Assembly (NCBI GenBank): GCA_002722955.1
Contig: PBMZ01000094.1
Coordinates: forward strand, 1 to 40,274
DNA from: Planctomycetaceae bacterium
GTDB lineage: Bacteria; Planctomycetota; Planctomycetia; Planctomycetales; Planctomycetaceae
DNA length: 40,274 nt
Direction: 5' to 3'
Shown: positions 33,031 through 40,274 of the stretch, piece after piece
Position numbering within the stretch: position 1 is the first letter of the stretch
Layout of the letters: every line of letters begins with the position of its first letter
Position numbers and translations under genes: made by a program
Notes under the pieces: model-generated
What the model saw: only the letters and a program-made list of their open reading frames with translations
What the model was told of the DNA's origin: nothing
Databases searched by the model: none

Positions 33031-33191
33031 TAGGCTCTGTCCCATAATTGTTCAAACGCCCCTGAGTTTAACTCAGGGGTTCTCGCGTCTCTGCACTATT
33101 GGTCGTGTAGTAGTGCAAAAACGCGAGAACCCCCGACATAAAGTCGGGGCGTTACTTCTCAATGCGCTCGGCAATTGAGGGGCAGAGCCTA
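33031..33191. repeat. Three-level nested inverted repeat (cruciform-forming)
   Basis: The outer arms are TAGGCTCTGTCCCATAATTG (33031-33050) and CAATTGAGGGGCAGAGCCTA (33172-33191). The inner arms are CGCCCCTGAG...GGGGTTCTCGCG (33057-33087) and CGCGAGAACCCCCGAC... (33122-33151), and a central pair is TGCACTA/TAGTGCA (33092-33117). Inside the inner arms, CCCCTGAGTTTAACTCAGGGG and CCCCGACATAAAGTCGGGG are hairpins of their own, so a four-armed fold is possible. Next to it, TAGGCTCTGTCCCC occurs again at 33190. No gene is present. Confidence 0.85.
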
Positions 33192-33549
33192 GGCTCTGTC
33201 CCCCTTGAGACCGATGATTTGGTACATCGATCGTGGAGAGGCCAGCATCGAGTGAGCCACGGAGTCTGCCCAAAGACCGGTTTTCTCAAAAAACGATGTG
33301 TACCTTTTCGTGAGCCCGCGACTATAGGTAGTTGGATCGTCAAGTTCTGCCAAGATTCTCGGCCTCAGCTTCGCGGGCCGAATCACGGTGGTTCCGGAAA
33401 CCCTTGGCAGCTATAATCTTCGATCCACCTGCCTCGACTCTCCCAACAGCCCACCTTCCGATTTCATGACCAGCCAACGACACGGTTTTGAGATCTCAAC
33501 CTCACCTGGTCATCGTCTACTTGCAGCTTTTTTCAGTGACGGAATGGTT
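33192..33549 (+). promoter_or_regulatory. Leader region with a TATAAT box upstream of the lipoprotein and ccsBA genes
   Basis: 358 bases without a supportable gene. A perfect TATAAT at 33412-33417 points toward the lipoprotein gene and would give a leader of about 125 bases. The -35 region is poor. Open frames on both strands here (for example 33189-33386 minus) have no domain character. Confidence 0.3.
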
Positions 33550-34707
33550 ATGACATTCAAACGATTGAATCGGCCCGCCGCCTTGCCGCTTGCGATTTTG
33601 GCAACGGCAACAATGTTGCTTGCAGGCTGCGCCGATGATCCTCAAATCCGCACTTATACGACGTCCAAGCACAGCATTGTCTTGGCGAAGAATAACGTTG
33701 ACGGCAACGATGAAGATTCTGTCAAGCCGGCCGGCGTCAAGTCGCGAATGTTGGCCGCGTTGTTGCCCGACGATAAGCAAACGTGGTACTTCAAAGTCAT
33801 GGACGCCGATGAACTCGTGGCTGGAAAATCGGAACACTTTGTATCGTTTTTGGAATCACTGAGCTTCGAAGAAGGCAAGCCCCAATGGGAACTGCCCGAG
33901 GGCTGGGAACAAAAACCTGGTGACGGAATTCGCTTCGCTACCATCGAGATTCCCACTGATGGTAAACCGCTTTCGCTAACAGTGACGGCCCTGCCAACAC
34001 CAGGGACCAGCTATGACGATTATGTGTTAGCCAACATCAACCGTTGGCGCGGACAACTGCAATTGAAGGACATCACAAAGAGCCAGCTTGACGAGATTGA
34101 AACCATCGAGTCCAAAGCTGGGAAGATTCGCTGGGTCGAGATCGTTGGCATGAGCAATCCCGGCGGCGGGATGGGACGAGCTCCGTTTGCTGGTGGTGGC
34201 GCTCGGCTACCCCCAGGACATCCAGAACCAGGGACGACTGTGGGGCCCAAACCGGTGGGACCACCCGAGGCTGAAGCTCCAACGTCGCTCCCGAAGAACT
34301 TGCCCTTTGAACTTGAAATTCCGCAAGGCTGGAAACTGGCTGCCGGAAACCAATTTAGCAAGGCCGCGTTTTCTGTCAGTGCCGGTGGCGAAACTGCAAG
34401 CATTACGATTTCGGATCTCCCGGGATCTGCCGGTGCGTTGGCCCCGAATATCAATCGTTGGCGCGGGCAAGTTTCCTTGCCCGCAGCCGGCGACGCAGAG
34501 ATGCAAAAGCTGATCAAGCCGATTCAGTTGGATGATACTGCGGGAAGTTATGTGGTCCTGGAAGGATCGCAAAAATCGATCCTGGGAGTCATCGCGGTCC
34601 GCGGCGGCATCACATGGGTCGTGAAGCTAATGGGTGGCAGCAAGTTAGCCGCTGATGAAAAGAAGAATTTCGAGGCCTTTGTTGCCTCGCTGAAATTTAA
34701 GAAATAG
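33550..34707 (+). CDS. Lipoprotein of unknown function with duplicated modules
   Basis: 385 residues from the ATG at 33550 (an ATG 6 bases upstream is equally possible; the open frame from 33388 is not). The signal ends in a lipobox, MLLAGCADD, giving lipidated Cys27. The body has two related modules. Module 1 has WELPEGWEQKPGDGIRFATI and YVLANINRWRGQLQLKDITK. Module 2 has FELEIPQGWKLAAGNQFSKA and APNINRWRGQVSLPAAGD. Each also has a TWxxK...F..F[LV].SL.F strand-helix piece (TWYFKVMDADELVAGK and TWVVKLMGGSKLAADEK). The modules are joined by a linker rich in P, G and A. No family is recognised. It precedes the CcsBA fusion gene by 15 bases and is probably co-transcribed, so a periplasmic accessory role in cytochrome c maturation is a fair inference. 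Confidence 0.8.
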   Translation: MTFKRLNRPAALPLAILATATMLLAGCADDPQIRTYTTSKHSIVLAKNNVDGNDEDSVKPAGVKSRMLAALLPDDKQTWYFKVMDADELVAGKSEHFVSFLESLSFEEGKPQWELPEGWEQKPGDGIRFATIEIPTDGKPLSLTVTALPTPGTSYDDYVLANINRWRGQLQLKDITKSQLDEIETIESKAGKIRWVEIVGMSNPGGGMGRAPFAGGGARLPPGHPEPGTTVGPKPVGPPEAEAPTSLPKNLPFELEIPQGWKLAAGNQFSKAAFSVSAGGETASITISDLPGSAGALAPNINRWRGQVSLPAAGDAEMQKLIKPIQLDDTAGSYVVLEGSQKSILGVIAVRGGITWVVKLMGGSKLAADEKKNFEAFVASLKFKK

Positions 34708-34722
34708 CCGAAAGAAATTCCG

Positions 34723-37700
34723 ATGGCCGATTCTGACATCGAACAACCTGGCGCCGAAGAACCGACATTCACCGTTCACGGGATGACGGAAGCTCAGTTT
34801 CGTAAAGCGCTCGAACCGATCGCGTCGCTGAAGTTTACTGTGGTGCTGTTCGCGCTCGCGATCTTTATCGTGTTGGTCGGCACACTGGCTCAGACGAAGA
34901 AAGATATCTGGGAAGTTATTGACCAGTATTTTCGATCCGGAATCGCTTGGGTCGAATTCGATGTCTTCACGCAATTCTTTACATCGAAGACGATTTCCGG
35001 CTCGTTCCCATTTCCCGGCGGTTGGCTAATCGGCGCCATGATGGCCTCGAATCTGATCGCTGCGCACTTATTGCGATTTAAGGTTCAAGCAAAGGGCCAA
35101 CGAGCGATCATCGGCTGGTCCGTGATTGGCGTTGGACTGATCACCACTTGGCTGGTGATTCAAAGTGGAGCCAATGACTCGGGCGTCCAAGAGGCCACTT
35201 TGGTTTCCTGGTCCGTTCTTTGGGAATCGCTGAAGTTTGGCTTGGGAGTCCTGTGGGTCAGCGTGGCGACAGCACTGCTGCGGATTGAGCCCAAACGGAA
35301 ACTTGAGCGAGGAATGCTCATCGCGTGCGTCGGCATGCTGACGGCAGTACTTGGTTACTTGTTCTATCAGGGGGACGAAGCTCGCTTGGGCGATTCGGCA
35401 ATGCGAATTTTGTGGCAACTACTCAAAGGCGGCATCGCCGGTGGCGTGTTGCTGGCAGGTTGCGTGTTGTTATTCAAGAAGCGAGCTGGCGTCGTGTTAC
35501 TGCACGGCGGAATCGGCTTGATGATGCTCAGCGAGTTGTTGGTCGGAATGCTGGCCATCGAAGCGCAAATGCCCATCGAAGAAGGCGACACCAACAATTA
35601 TGTGCAAGACGTTCGTGAATTAGAGATTGCCGTTATCGACCCGAGCTTCTCGGACGAGGAAGACCAACAAGTCGTCATTCCCGAGGCCATTGTCAAGGAT
35701 AAAGGCGCCAAGATTGAACACGAAAACTTGCCCTTCGACATCAAGATCGTCAACTACATCCAGAACACCGAATTGATCGACTGGCCACTCAAGCCCCGCG
35801 ATGAAGGCAAGGGTGTTGAAGAAAACATCGCCACCGCAGGCAACGGCTTGCAGTACGTTGTCGCTCCGGTTCGGCCCGGCAGCGGAACCGACACCGGCGG
35901 CATGATCGACCAGTCAGCTGCATACGTCGAGATTCTCAAGAAGGACACGGACGAAAGCGTTGGAACGTATCTATTAGCCCTCGTCTTCACCATGGGCAAT
36001 GTGACCGAGAGCGTCGAAATTGACGGCAAGACGTACGAAGTCGGACTTCGTTTCAAGCGAACCTACAAACCGTACTCGCTGCACTTAATCGACATTCGCA
36101 AGGAAGATTACGTCGGTACGAGTACGCCGCGCGATTATTCATCGTATGTGCGGCTTGTCGATCCGACTCGCAAGACCGACCGCGAAGTTCGCATTTGGAT
36201 GAACAACCCGCTGCGATTTGCCGGCGAGACGTTTTACCAAAGCAATTACTCGAAGGATCCGCGAACAGGCAAAGAGACAACGACGCTATCGGTGGTGACC
36301 AACACGGGTTGGATGATTCCCTACGTTTCTTGCATGATCGTCATGGTCGGCATGTTGGCTCACTTCTGGGTGATTCTGCTGAGATTCCTGGATCGCTTGG
36401 CCAAAGAAGAGTTGATGAGCGCGTCGCTGCAAGGCCCCGAATGGATGCAAACGGCGTCCTTCGCAATGCCGATTCTTGTCGTATTTCTGAGCGCGTGCTA
36501 CCTGGGCAATGCGGCTCGAGTGCCTCGGCCGGAAGCGGCAGAAATGGACCTGTACGAATTCGGCAAGATCCCAATCGTGTATCAGGGCCGCGTCAAACCG
36601 ATCGATACACTGGCTCGCAACAGTTTGAAGATCATCTCGAAACGAGACACCTTCAAAGTCGAAGTCGAGCAGTCGGATGGCACAACGAAGTTGGTCAAGA
36701 AGCCTGCTATCGAATGGTTCCTGGACATGATCACCGATCCGGCGAAATCATTCGAGTACGACGTGATCCGGATCGAAAACCTCGACGTGTTGGAAACGTT
36801 GGGACTGAAACGCCGCAAGGGATTCCGTTACTCATTTGCCGACTTCCGCGACAAGTTGGACAAACTCACCGAGGCTGCTGAGAAAGCTCGCGCGAAACCC
36901 GATGGACAACGAGAAATCTACGATCGCAAAATCCACGAACTGGAACGCAAGATCGGTCGAATGGACTTGCTGTTGCAAGCCTTCTCGACACCGCGGATTC
37001 GAACGGACTCGATGGACAATGCGGCCCAAGACTTGCGCCGTGCGTTTCTCCAGCAGCAAGGATTGATGCGTCGCGAACCACCATTGTCCGTACCGCCAAA
37101 AGTCGGTCAAACGGGTTTGTCCAACGAAAATGTTGAAGAATGGCAGACCTATGCATTCGCTTGGTCGATGGATTTGGCAAAGGGCTTGATGGGGAATGAT
37201 GAAGAGAACGACTACATCGACGGAATGAATGAAATCCTGATCGCTTATAGCGAGAACGAAGGTAACAAGTTCAATCAAGCCGTCTCCAAGTATCTGCGAG
37301 ACGTCGATCGAGGCCAACGTGAAATGGCCGACAGTTATCTTGAACGCGCGGTCGACGAAGACGCCAAAGCTCAAGAAAAGCTGGATGACGACAACGAAGA
37401 AGGTGCCGCTGGTCATGTGGCTCTAGCTGAACGCAACCGGGAGCTTGCCGAGGAAGCTGTGAGCACGATTGAGGATACTGGCTTCGAGGCTTACTTCAAT
37501 CACCTCGAACCGTTTTATCATTCGATTGCTTTGTATGTGTTGGCCTTTATCATGGCCTGCTTCGCTTGGTTGGGATTCAGTAAGCCGCTCAACGCTTCAG
37601 CGTTCTGGTTGATCGTCTTCACGATGTCCGTTCATACGGCCGCCTTGATCGGTCGCATGTACATTTCCGGCCGTCCCCCTGTCACTAACCTTTACTCTTC

Positions 37701-38427
37701 GGCCGTCTTCATTGGTTGGGGCTGTGTTGGTTTCGGCATCGTCTTGGAAGCTTTGTTCCGACAAGGTGTCGGTAACATCGTCGCCTCTGTATCGGGATTT
37801 GCAGCCTTGTTGATCTCGCACATCCTGTCTGGTGATGGCGATACATTCTCGGTCTTGCAAGCTGTTCTGGACACGCAGTTTTGGCTGGCGACACACGTAA
37901 CATGTATCACATTGGGCTACTCGACCACATTCTTTGCTGGGCTCTTGGGTGTGCTGTATGTGTTGCGTGGGATTGCGACGACAACACTGACACCGAAGAT
38001 CGACCGTCTGATGATCCGTATGATTTACGGGATCGTTTGCTTCTCGATCTTCTTCAGCTTCGTCGGCACCGTCCTTGGCGGTTTGTGGGCTGATGACTCT
38101 TGGGGACGATTCTGGGGCTGGGACCCGAAAGAAAATGGCGCGCTGATCATTGTCCTTTGGAACGCATTGATCCTTCATGCTCGCTGGGACGGCATGGTCA
38201 AAGACCGTGGCTTGGCTGTCTTGGCTATCGTTGGAAACATCGTCACAAGTTGGTCATGGTTCGGAGTCAACGAACTCGGAGTCGGCTTGCACTCGTACGG
38301 TTTCACTGAAGGCGTCATGCGAACCTTAATGATCGTCTGGGCCGCACACGCGGTATGTATCGCTGTCGGTTGCTTGCCCAAACAATATTGGCGAAGCTTT
38401 GCAGCCAGAGACGAATCCATCGTTTGA
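34723..38427 (+). CDS. Fused CcsB-CcsA (ResB-ResC) cytochrome c maturation protein
   Basis: 1234 residues, a System II cytochrome c synthetase fusion. The N-terminal ResB-like part (about 25-560) has membrane segments near 40-60, 100-120, 130-150, 170-190 and 225-250. It also holds a large periplasmic domain (about 275-520) ending in LRFAGETFYQSNYSKDP. A linker domain follows (about 600-920), starting with IVYQGRVKPIDTLARNSLKI, a segment conserved in fused CcsBA proteins. The CcsA-like part (about 930-1234) has the heme-handling WWD motif DSWGRFWGWDPKENGAL (about 1123-1139) with conserved histidines in FTMSVHTAAL, ATHVTCITLGY and GLHSYGF. The protein exports heme and joins it to CXXCH cysteines outside the membrane. 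A client in this window is the PSCyt1 protein. Confidence 0.95.
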   Translation: MADSDIEQPGAEEPTFTVHGMTEAQFRKALEPIASLKFTVVLFALAIFIVLVGTLAQTKKDIWEVIDQYFRSGIAWVEFDVFTQFFTSKTISGSFPFPGGWLIGAMMASNLIAAHLLRFKVQAKGQRAIIGWSVIGVGLITTWLVIQSGANDSGVQEATLVSWSVLWESLKFGLGVLWVSVATALLRIEPKRKLERGMLIACVGMLTAVLGYLFYQGDEARLGDSAMRILWQLLKGGIAGGVLLAGCVLLFKKRAGVVLLHGGIGLMMLSELLVGMLAIEAQMPIEEGDTNNYVQDVRELEIAVIDPSFSDEEDQQVVIPEAIVKDKGAKIEHENLPFDIKIVNYIQNTELIDWPLKPRDEGKGVEENIATAGNGLQYVVAPVRPGSGTDTGGMIDQSAAYVEILKKDTDESVGTYLLALVFTMGNVTESVEIDGKTYEVGLRFKRTYKPYSLHLIDIRKEDYVGTSTPRDYSSYVRLVDPTRKTDREVRIWMNNPLRFAGETFYQSNYSKDPRTGKETTTLSVVTNTGWMIPYVSCMIVMVGMLAHFWVILLRFLDRLAKEELMSASLQGPEWMQTASFAMPILVVFLSACYLGNAARVPRPEAAEMDLYEFGKIPIVYQGRVKPIDTLARNSLKIISKRDTFKVEVEQSDGTTKLVKKPAIEWFLDMITDPAKSFEYDVIRIENLDVLETLGLKRRKGFRYSFADFRDKLDKLTEAAEKARAKPDGQREIYDRKIHELERKIGRMDLLLQAFSTPRIRTDSMDNAAQDLRRAFLQQQGLMRREPPLSVPPKVGQTGLSNENVEEWQTYAFAWSMDLAKGLMGNDEENDYIDGMNEILIAYSENEGNKFNQAVSKYLRDVDRGQREMADSYLERAVDEDAKAQEKLDDDNEEGAAGHVALAERNRELAEEAVSTIEDTGFEAYFNHLEPFYHSIALYVLAFIMACFAWLGFSKPLNASAFWLIVFTMSVHTAALIGRMYISGRPPVTNLYSSAVFIGWGCVGFGIVLEALFRQGVGNIVASVSGFAALLISHILSGDGDTFSVLQAVLDTQFWLATHVTCITLGYSTTFFAGLLGVLYVLRGIATTTLTPKIDRLMIRMIYGIVCFSIFFSFVGTVLGGLWADDSWGRFWGWDPKENGALIIVLWNALILHARWDGMVKDRGLAVLAIVGNIVTSWSWFGVNELGVGLHSYGFTEGVMRTLMIVWAAHAVCIAVGCLPKQYWRSFAARDESIV

Positions 38428-38480
38428 TCGTTTAACCCGTAGCCGTAGGCGAGGCCAGATCGCCAGTCCCAGCCGGAGTT
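38428..38480. repeat. Copy of the CGTTTAAC intergenic element
   Basis: Directly at the ccsBA stop codon the sequence reads CGTTTAACCCGTAGCCGTAG and then GCGAGGCCAGATCGCC. It shares the CGTTTAAC start and the AGCCG-AGGCGA core with the unit at 19167-19195. No inverted second arm is clear. Confidence 0.55.
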
Positions 38481-38514
38481 TTGGCTTGGCGTATATGAAG
38501 AGATCCAAGATTTG

Positions 38515-39090
38515 ATGACACCCAGCGAAATCAAAGTCATCGAAGATCGCTTGTCGCTGCAGTTGCCCCACTCATATCGGGATCACCTGATTCAAGGAGT
38601 AACGCTGAATGGCTTTCCGATAGGAATTTACTTTCAGCAAGACTTTAAAGAACTCTTGGTCTTGAATCTTCGAATTCGGCAAGAAACTTGGTCAACTGAA
38701 TTCTGCCAAAAGCCTTGGCCAGCAGATCAAATCTGTATCGGCGAAGACGGCGTTGGCAACTATTACAGCATTCAAGCGACTGATGAATCATGCGCGGTAT
38801 CACTCTTCGACCACGAAGGCGATGTTTTTCAGTTGGTAGCCGCGAGCTTGTCCGACTATTTCGATCACTTGTTGTCAATGTTGCAGCAAACCGCGGAAAT
38901 GTTGGGTTGCCCTCTGTCCGAAATGTTTGAAGATGCCGAGCAAGCTCAAGCCCCTTCACCGACTAAGGAAACGATTGTAGTCCGCGGCGAGGAACGTCGT
39001 GATGGATTGCTGAATCCAATTGACCTCAAAGAGTGGGTAGACGTCGCGAGTGCAAGCGATGATTTGACGATGCGCGGTTATGTAATTTGA
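38515..39090 (+). CDS. SUKH (SMI1/KNR4) family protein, ends at an in-frame TGA
   Basis: 191 residues as read. The N-terminal 125 residues have the SUKH pattern: PSEIKVIEDRLSLQLPHSYR, then GFPIGIYFQ, ICIGEDGVGNYYSIQA, SLFDHEGDVFQLVA and SLSDYFDHLL. SUKH proteins are often immunity partners of polymorphic toxins, or regulatory scaffolds. After a proline-rich linker (AQAPSPTKE) a second short segment starts (VVRGEERRDGLLNPIDLKEW) and is cut by TGA at 39088. The same frame continues open to 39285. I chose the ATG at 38515 over the TTG at 38512. No toxin gene is adjacent. It is therefore either an orphan immunity gene or an unrelated cytoplasmic SUKH protein. Confidence 0.75.
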   Translation: MTPSEIKVIEDRLSLQLPHSYRDHLIQGVTLNGFPIGIYFQQDFKELLVLNLRIRQETWSTEFCQKPWPADQICIGEDGVGNYYSIQATDESCAVSLFDHEGDVFQLVAASLSDYFDHLLSMLQQTAEMLGCPLSEMFEDAEQAQAPSPTKETIVVRGEERRDGLLNPIDLKEWVDVASASDDLTMRGYVI

Positions 39091-39285
39091 ATTAACCCAT
39101 TTACAAATGAGGGAACGCAGTTCGCAAGACCAGGGTTAGCAGTTCTTGCAGCCGACGACACTCAGATGTTTGAATTTGTCGAAGGTTACATCTATGTTAA
39201 GTCACCATCACGTGCCACAACTGCTGTGCTGAAACGCGTTGCAACCGCACTTGATGCAAGCTTGATCAAGAACGCTCCGCAGTAG
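39091..39285 (+). pseudogene. In-frame continuation of the SUKH gene after TGA
   Basis: With no frame change the reading continues for 64 codons to TAG at 39283-39285. It reads INPFTNEGTQFARPGLAVLA, then QMFEFVEGYIYVKSPSRATT and LKRVATALDASLIKNAPQ. It has balanced protein-like composition and matches the style of the segment before the stop. This suggests an original protein of about 256 residues with a nonsense mutation, a sequencing error, or read-through. No separate Shine-Dalgarno or start is convincing in this piece. Confidence 0.5.
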
Positions 39286-39326
39286 ATGCTGCACACTCCA
39301 AAAGCTCTTACATCAAGGACAACACC

Positions 39327-40229
39327 ATGCGAAGCCTGTTGTTTCCCCTCTCACTTCTTTTCCTAGCAACCCAATCCCTCAAGGCTGATGACATCCATGT
39401 GTTGATCTGGGACGAGCGACAACCTCGACAGGCCGAAGCTTACGATAACTTTCTGGGCAACGAGATCGCCAAGCGTCTCGGTGATGCCAAAGGACTCGGA
39501 ATTAAGTCAGTCGCCTTGGATGATCCCGAACAAGGCCTGTCGACGAAGAACTTGGAATGGGCCGACGTCATTGTTTGGTGGGGACACGTACGACAGCGTG
39601 AGGTCACCGATGACAACGCCAAGCGCATCCTGGATCGAGTTCTGGCTGGCGAGGTCGACTTGGTGGCGTTGCATTCCGCGCACTGGGCAAAGCCATTCGT
39701 CGAGGCCATGAACTGGCGTAGCGTCGAGAATGCTCGCAAGCACTTTGCGTCTCACGCCAAGGGCAAGAAGTTCAGCTTCGAAACCGTGTTGCCTCCCAGA
39801 CAGTACACCGTTCCGATTCATGGCAGCTTAAAGACACCCGCGTACTTCGGTTACAAGAAGTCTCGCAACCAATTCCACGCGATCATCCACTTGCCCTATT
39901 GCTGCTTTCCTGATTACCGACCGGACGGCAAACCGGGTGCGCTCAAAGTTCGCTCGCCCAAACATCCAATTGCCAAGGGGCTACCGATGACGCTGAAAGT
40001 CACGTCGACGGAAATGTACAACGAGCCCTTTCATGTTCCCGATCCTGACGAAGTGGTTTTCGAGGAAACCTGGGAAGCCGGCGAACGATTTCGAAGCGGC
40101 ATGGTTTGGAATATCGGCAAGGGCAAAGTCTTCTACTTCCGCCCCGGTCACGAAACCTATCCCGTCTACAAACAGCCTCAGATGATCCAAGTCATCGAGA
40201 ACGCCTGTCGCTGGCTGGGACAGGATTAG
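39327..40229 (+). CDS. Secreted ThuA domain protein (trehalose-utilization-like)
   Basis: 300 residues. AAGGA stands 7 bases before the ATG and a signal peptide is clear (MRSLLFPLSLLFLATQSLKA, then DD). The ThuA glutamine-amidotransferase-like fold is seen in HVLIWDERQPRQAEAYDNFL, LEWADVIVWWGHVRQREVT, LVALHSAHWAKPF, then a late MTLKVTSTEMYNEPFHV and RFRSGMVWNIGKGKVFYFRP, ending GHETYPVYKQPQM. ThuA-like proteins take part in sugar (trehalose, ketosugar) metabolism in proteobacteria. In Planctomycetes they are often secreted and sit near degradation genes; the exact reaction here is not known. The gene is alone, 42 bases after the broken SUKH frame. The remaining 45 bases of the window show no feature. 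Confidence 0.9.
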   Translation: MRSLLFPLSLLFLATQSLKADDIHVLIWDERQPRQAEAYDNFLGNEIAKRLGDAKGLGIKSVALDDPEQGLSTKNLEWADVIVWWGHVRQREVTDDNAKRILDRVLAGEVDLVALHSAHWAKPFVEAMNWRSVENARKHFASHAKGKKFSFETVLPPRQYTVPIHGSLKTPAYFGYKKSRNQFHAIIHLPYCCFPDYRPDGKPGALKVRSPKHPIAKGLPMTLKVTSTEMYNEPFHVPDPDEVVFEETWEAGERFRSGMVWNIGKGKVFYFRPGHETYPVYKQPQMIQVIENACRWLGQD

Positions 40230-40274
40230 CATCGCTCTATGTGATTGCATCTTCCGTAGCGGAACTCGCCAAGA

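Noticed and set aside
33162..33416. Frames on both strands after the cruciform repeat
   Set aside because: They begin within repeat DNA and show no recognisable protein pattern.
1..40274. CRISPR arrays, transposases, tRNA and rRNA genes
   Set aside because: No regularly spaced direct repeats, no transposase-like protein and no tRNA T-loop or rRNA signature was seen on reading both strands.

Overview
The window looks like chromosomal DNA of a Planctomycetota bacterium, most likely from the Rhodopirellula/Pirellulaceae side. The evidence is the set of families: a PSCyt1/DUF1549/DUF1553 protein with a DUF1501 partner, a GAF-HlyD fusion, PPC-domain and ThuA secreted proteins, a fused CcsB-CcsA cytochrome c maturation protein, and a lone divergent DnaA. 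Intergenic gaps are full of palindromic repeats and many genes lack a strong Shine-Dalgarno site. I assigned the organism from gene content only; no rRNA or tRNA gene was recognised.

Layout. 1-2500: the 5' part of an FAD oxidoreductase (off the left edge), a long inverted repeat, and dnaA, all on the minus strand. 2986-9047 (plus): an orphan RND-type adaptor, a secreted PPC-domain protein and a GAF-GAF-TM-HlyD fusion. 9277-15318 (minus): a 28-residue basic protein resembling the bS22/mS38 (AURKAIP1/COX24) family that is too short for routine gene calling, a TauE/SafE permease, a lidless Hsp70, an overlapping pair of M16 peptidase-like genes and a GNAT acetyltransferase. 15635-16262: a decayed, repeat-riddled remnant of a TPR-type protein. 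16353-21047 (plus): the PSCyt1/DUF1553 and DUF1501 pair, separated by 480 bases of nested palindromes. 21080-21297: a small zinc-ribbon gene apparently broken by a TG duplication. 21405-26419 (minus): an fbaA-SDR operon behind a 988-residue secreted protein of unknown function. 26951-34707 (plus): a 93-residue conserved-looking protein, a BASS-type symporter, a large membrane-TPR protein, a secreted beta-propeller and a lipoprotein. 34723-38427: the CcsBA fusion, 15 bases after the lipoprotein. 38515-39285: a SUKH-family gene cut by an in-frame TGA. 39327-40229: a secreted ThuA-like protein.

How the genes fit together. CcsBA would attach heme to exported CXXCH proteins; the PSCyt1 protein with two CXXCH motifs is a possible client in the same window. 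The lipoprotein just upstream is a candidate accessory factor for CcsBA. Several secreted proteins (PSCyt1/DUF1553, DUF1501, ThuA, the 988-residue protein) fit the polysaccharide-degrading lifestyle of this phylum, but no substrate can be read from the sequence.

The least expected content is (a) the 28-residue bS22/mS38-like protein, (b) two small genes interrupted by one lesion each (a 2-base duplication and a stop codon), and (c) at least five palindromic repeat families that recur across the window, have entered a dying gene and have separated a usual gene pair. I found no CRISPR array, transposase, tRNA, rRNA or clear replication origin.
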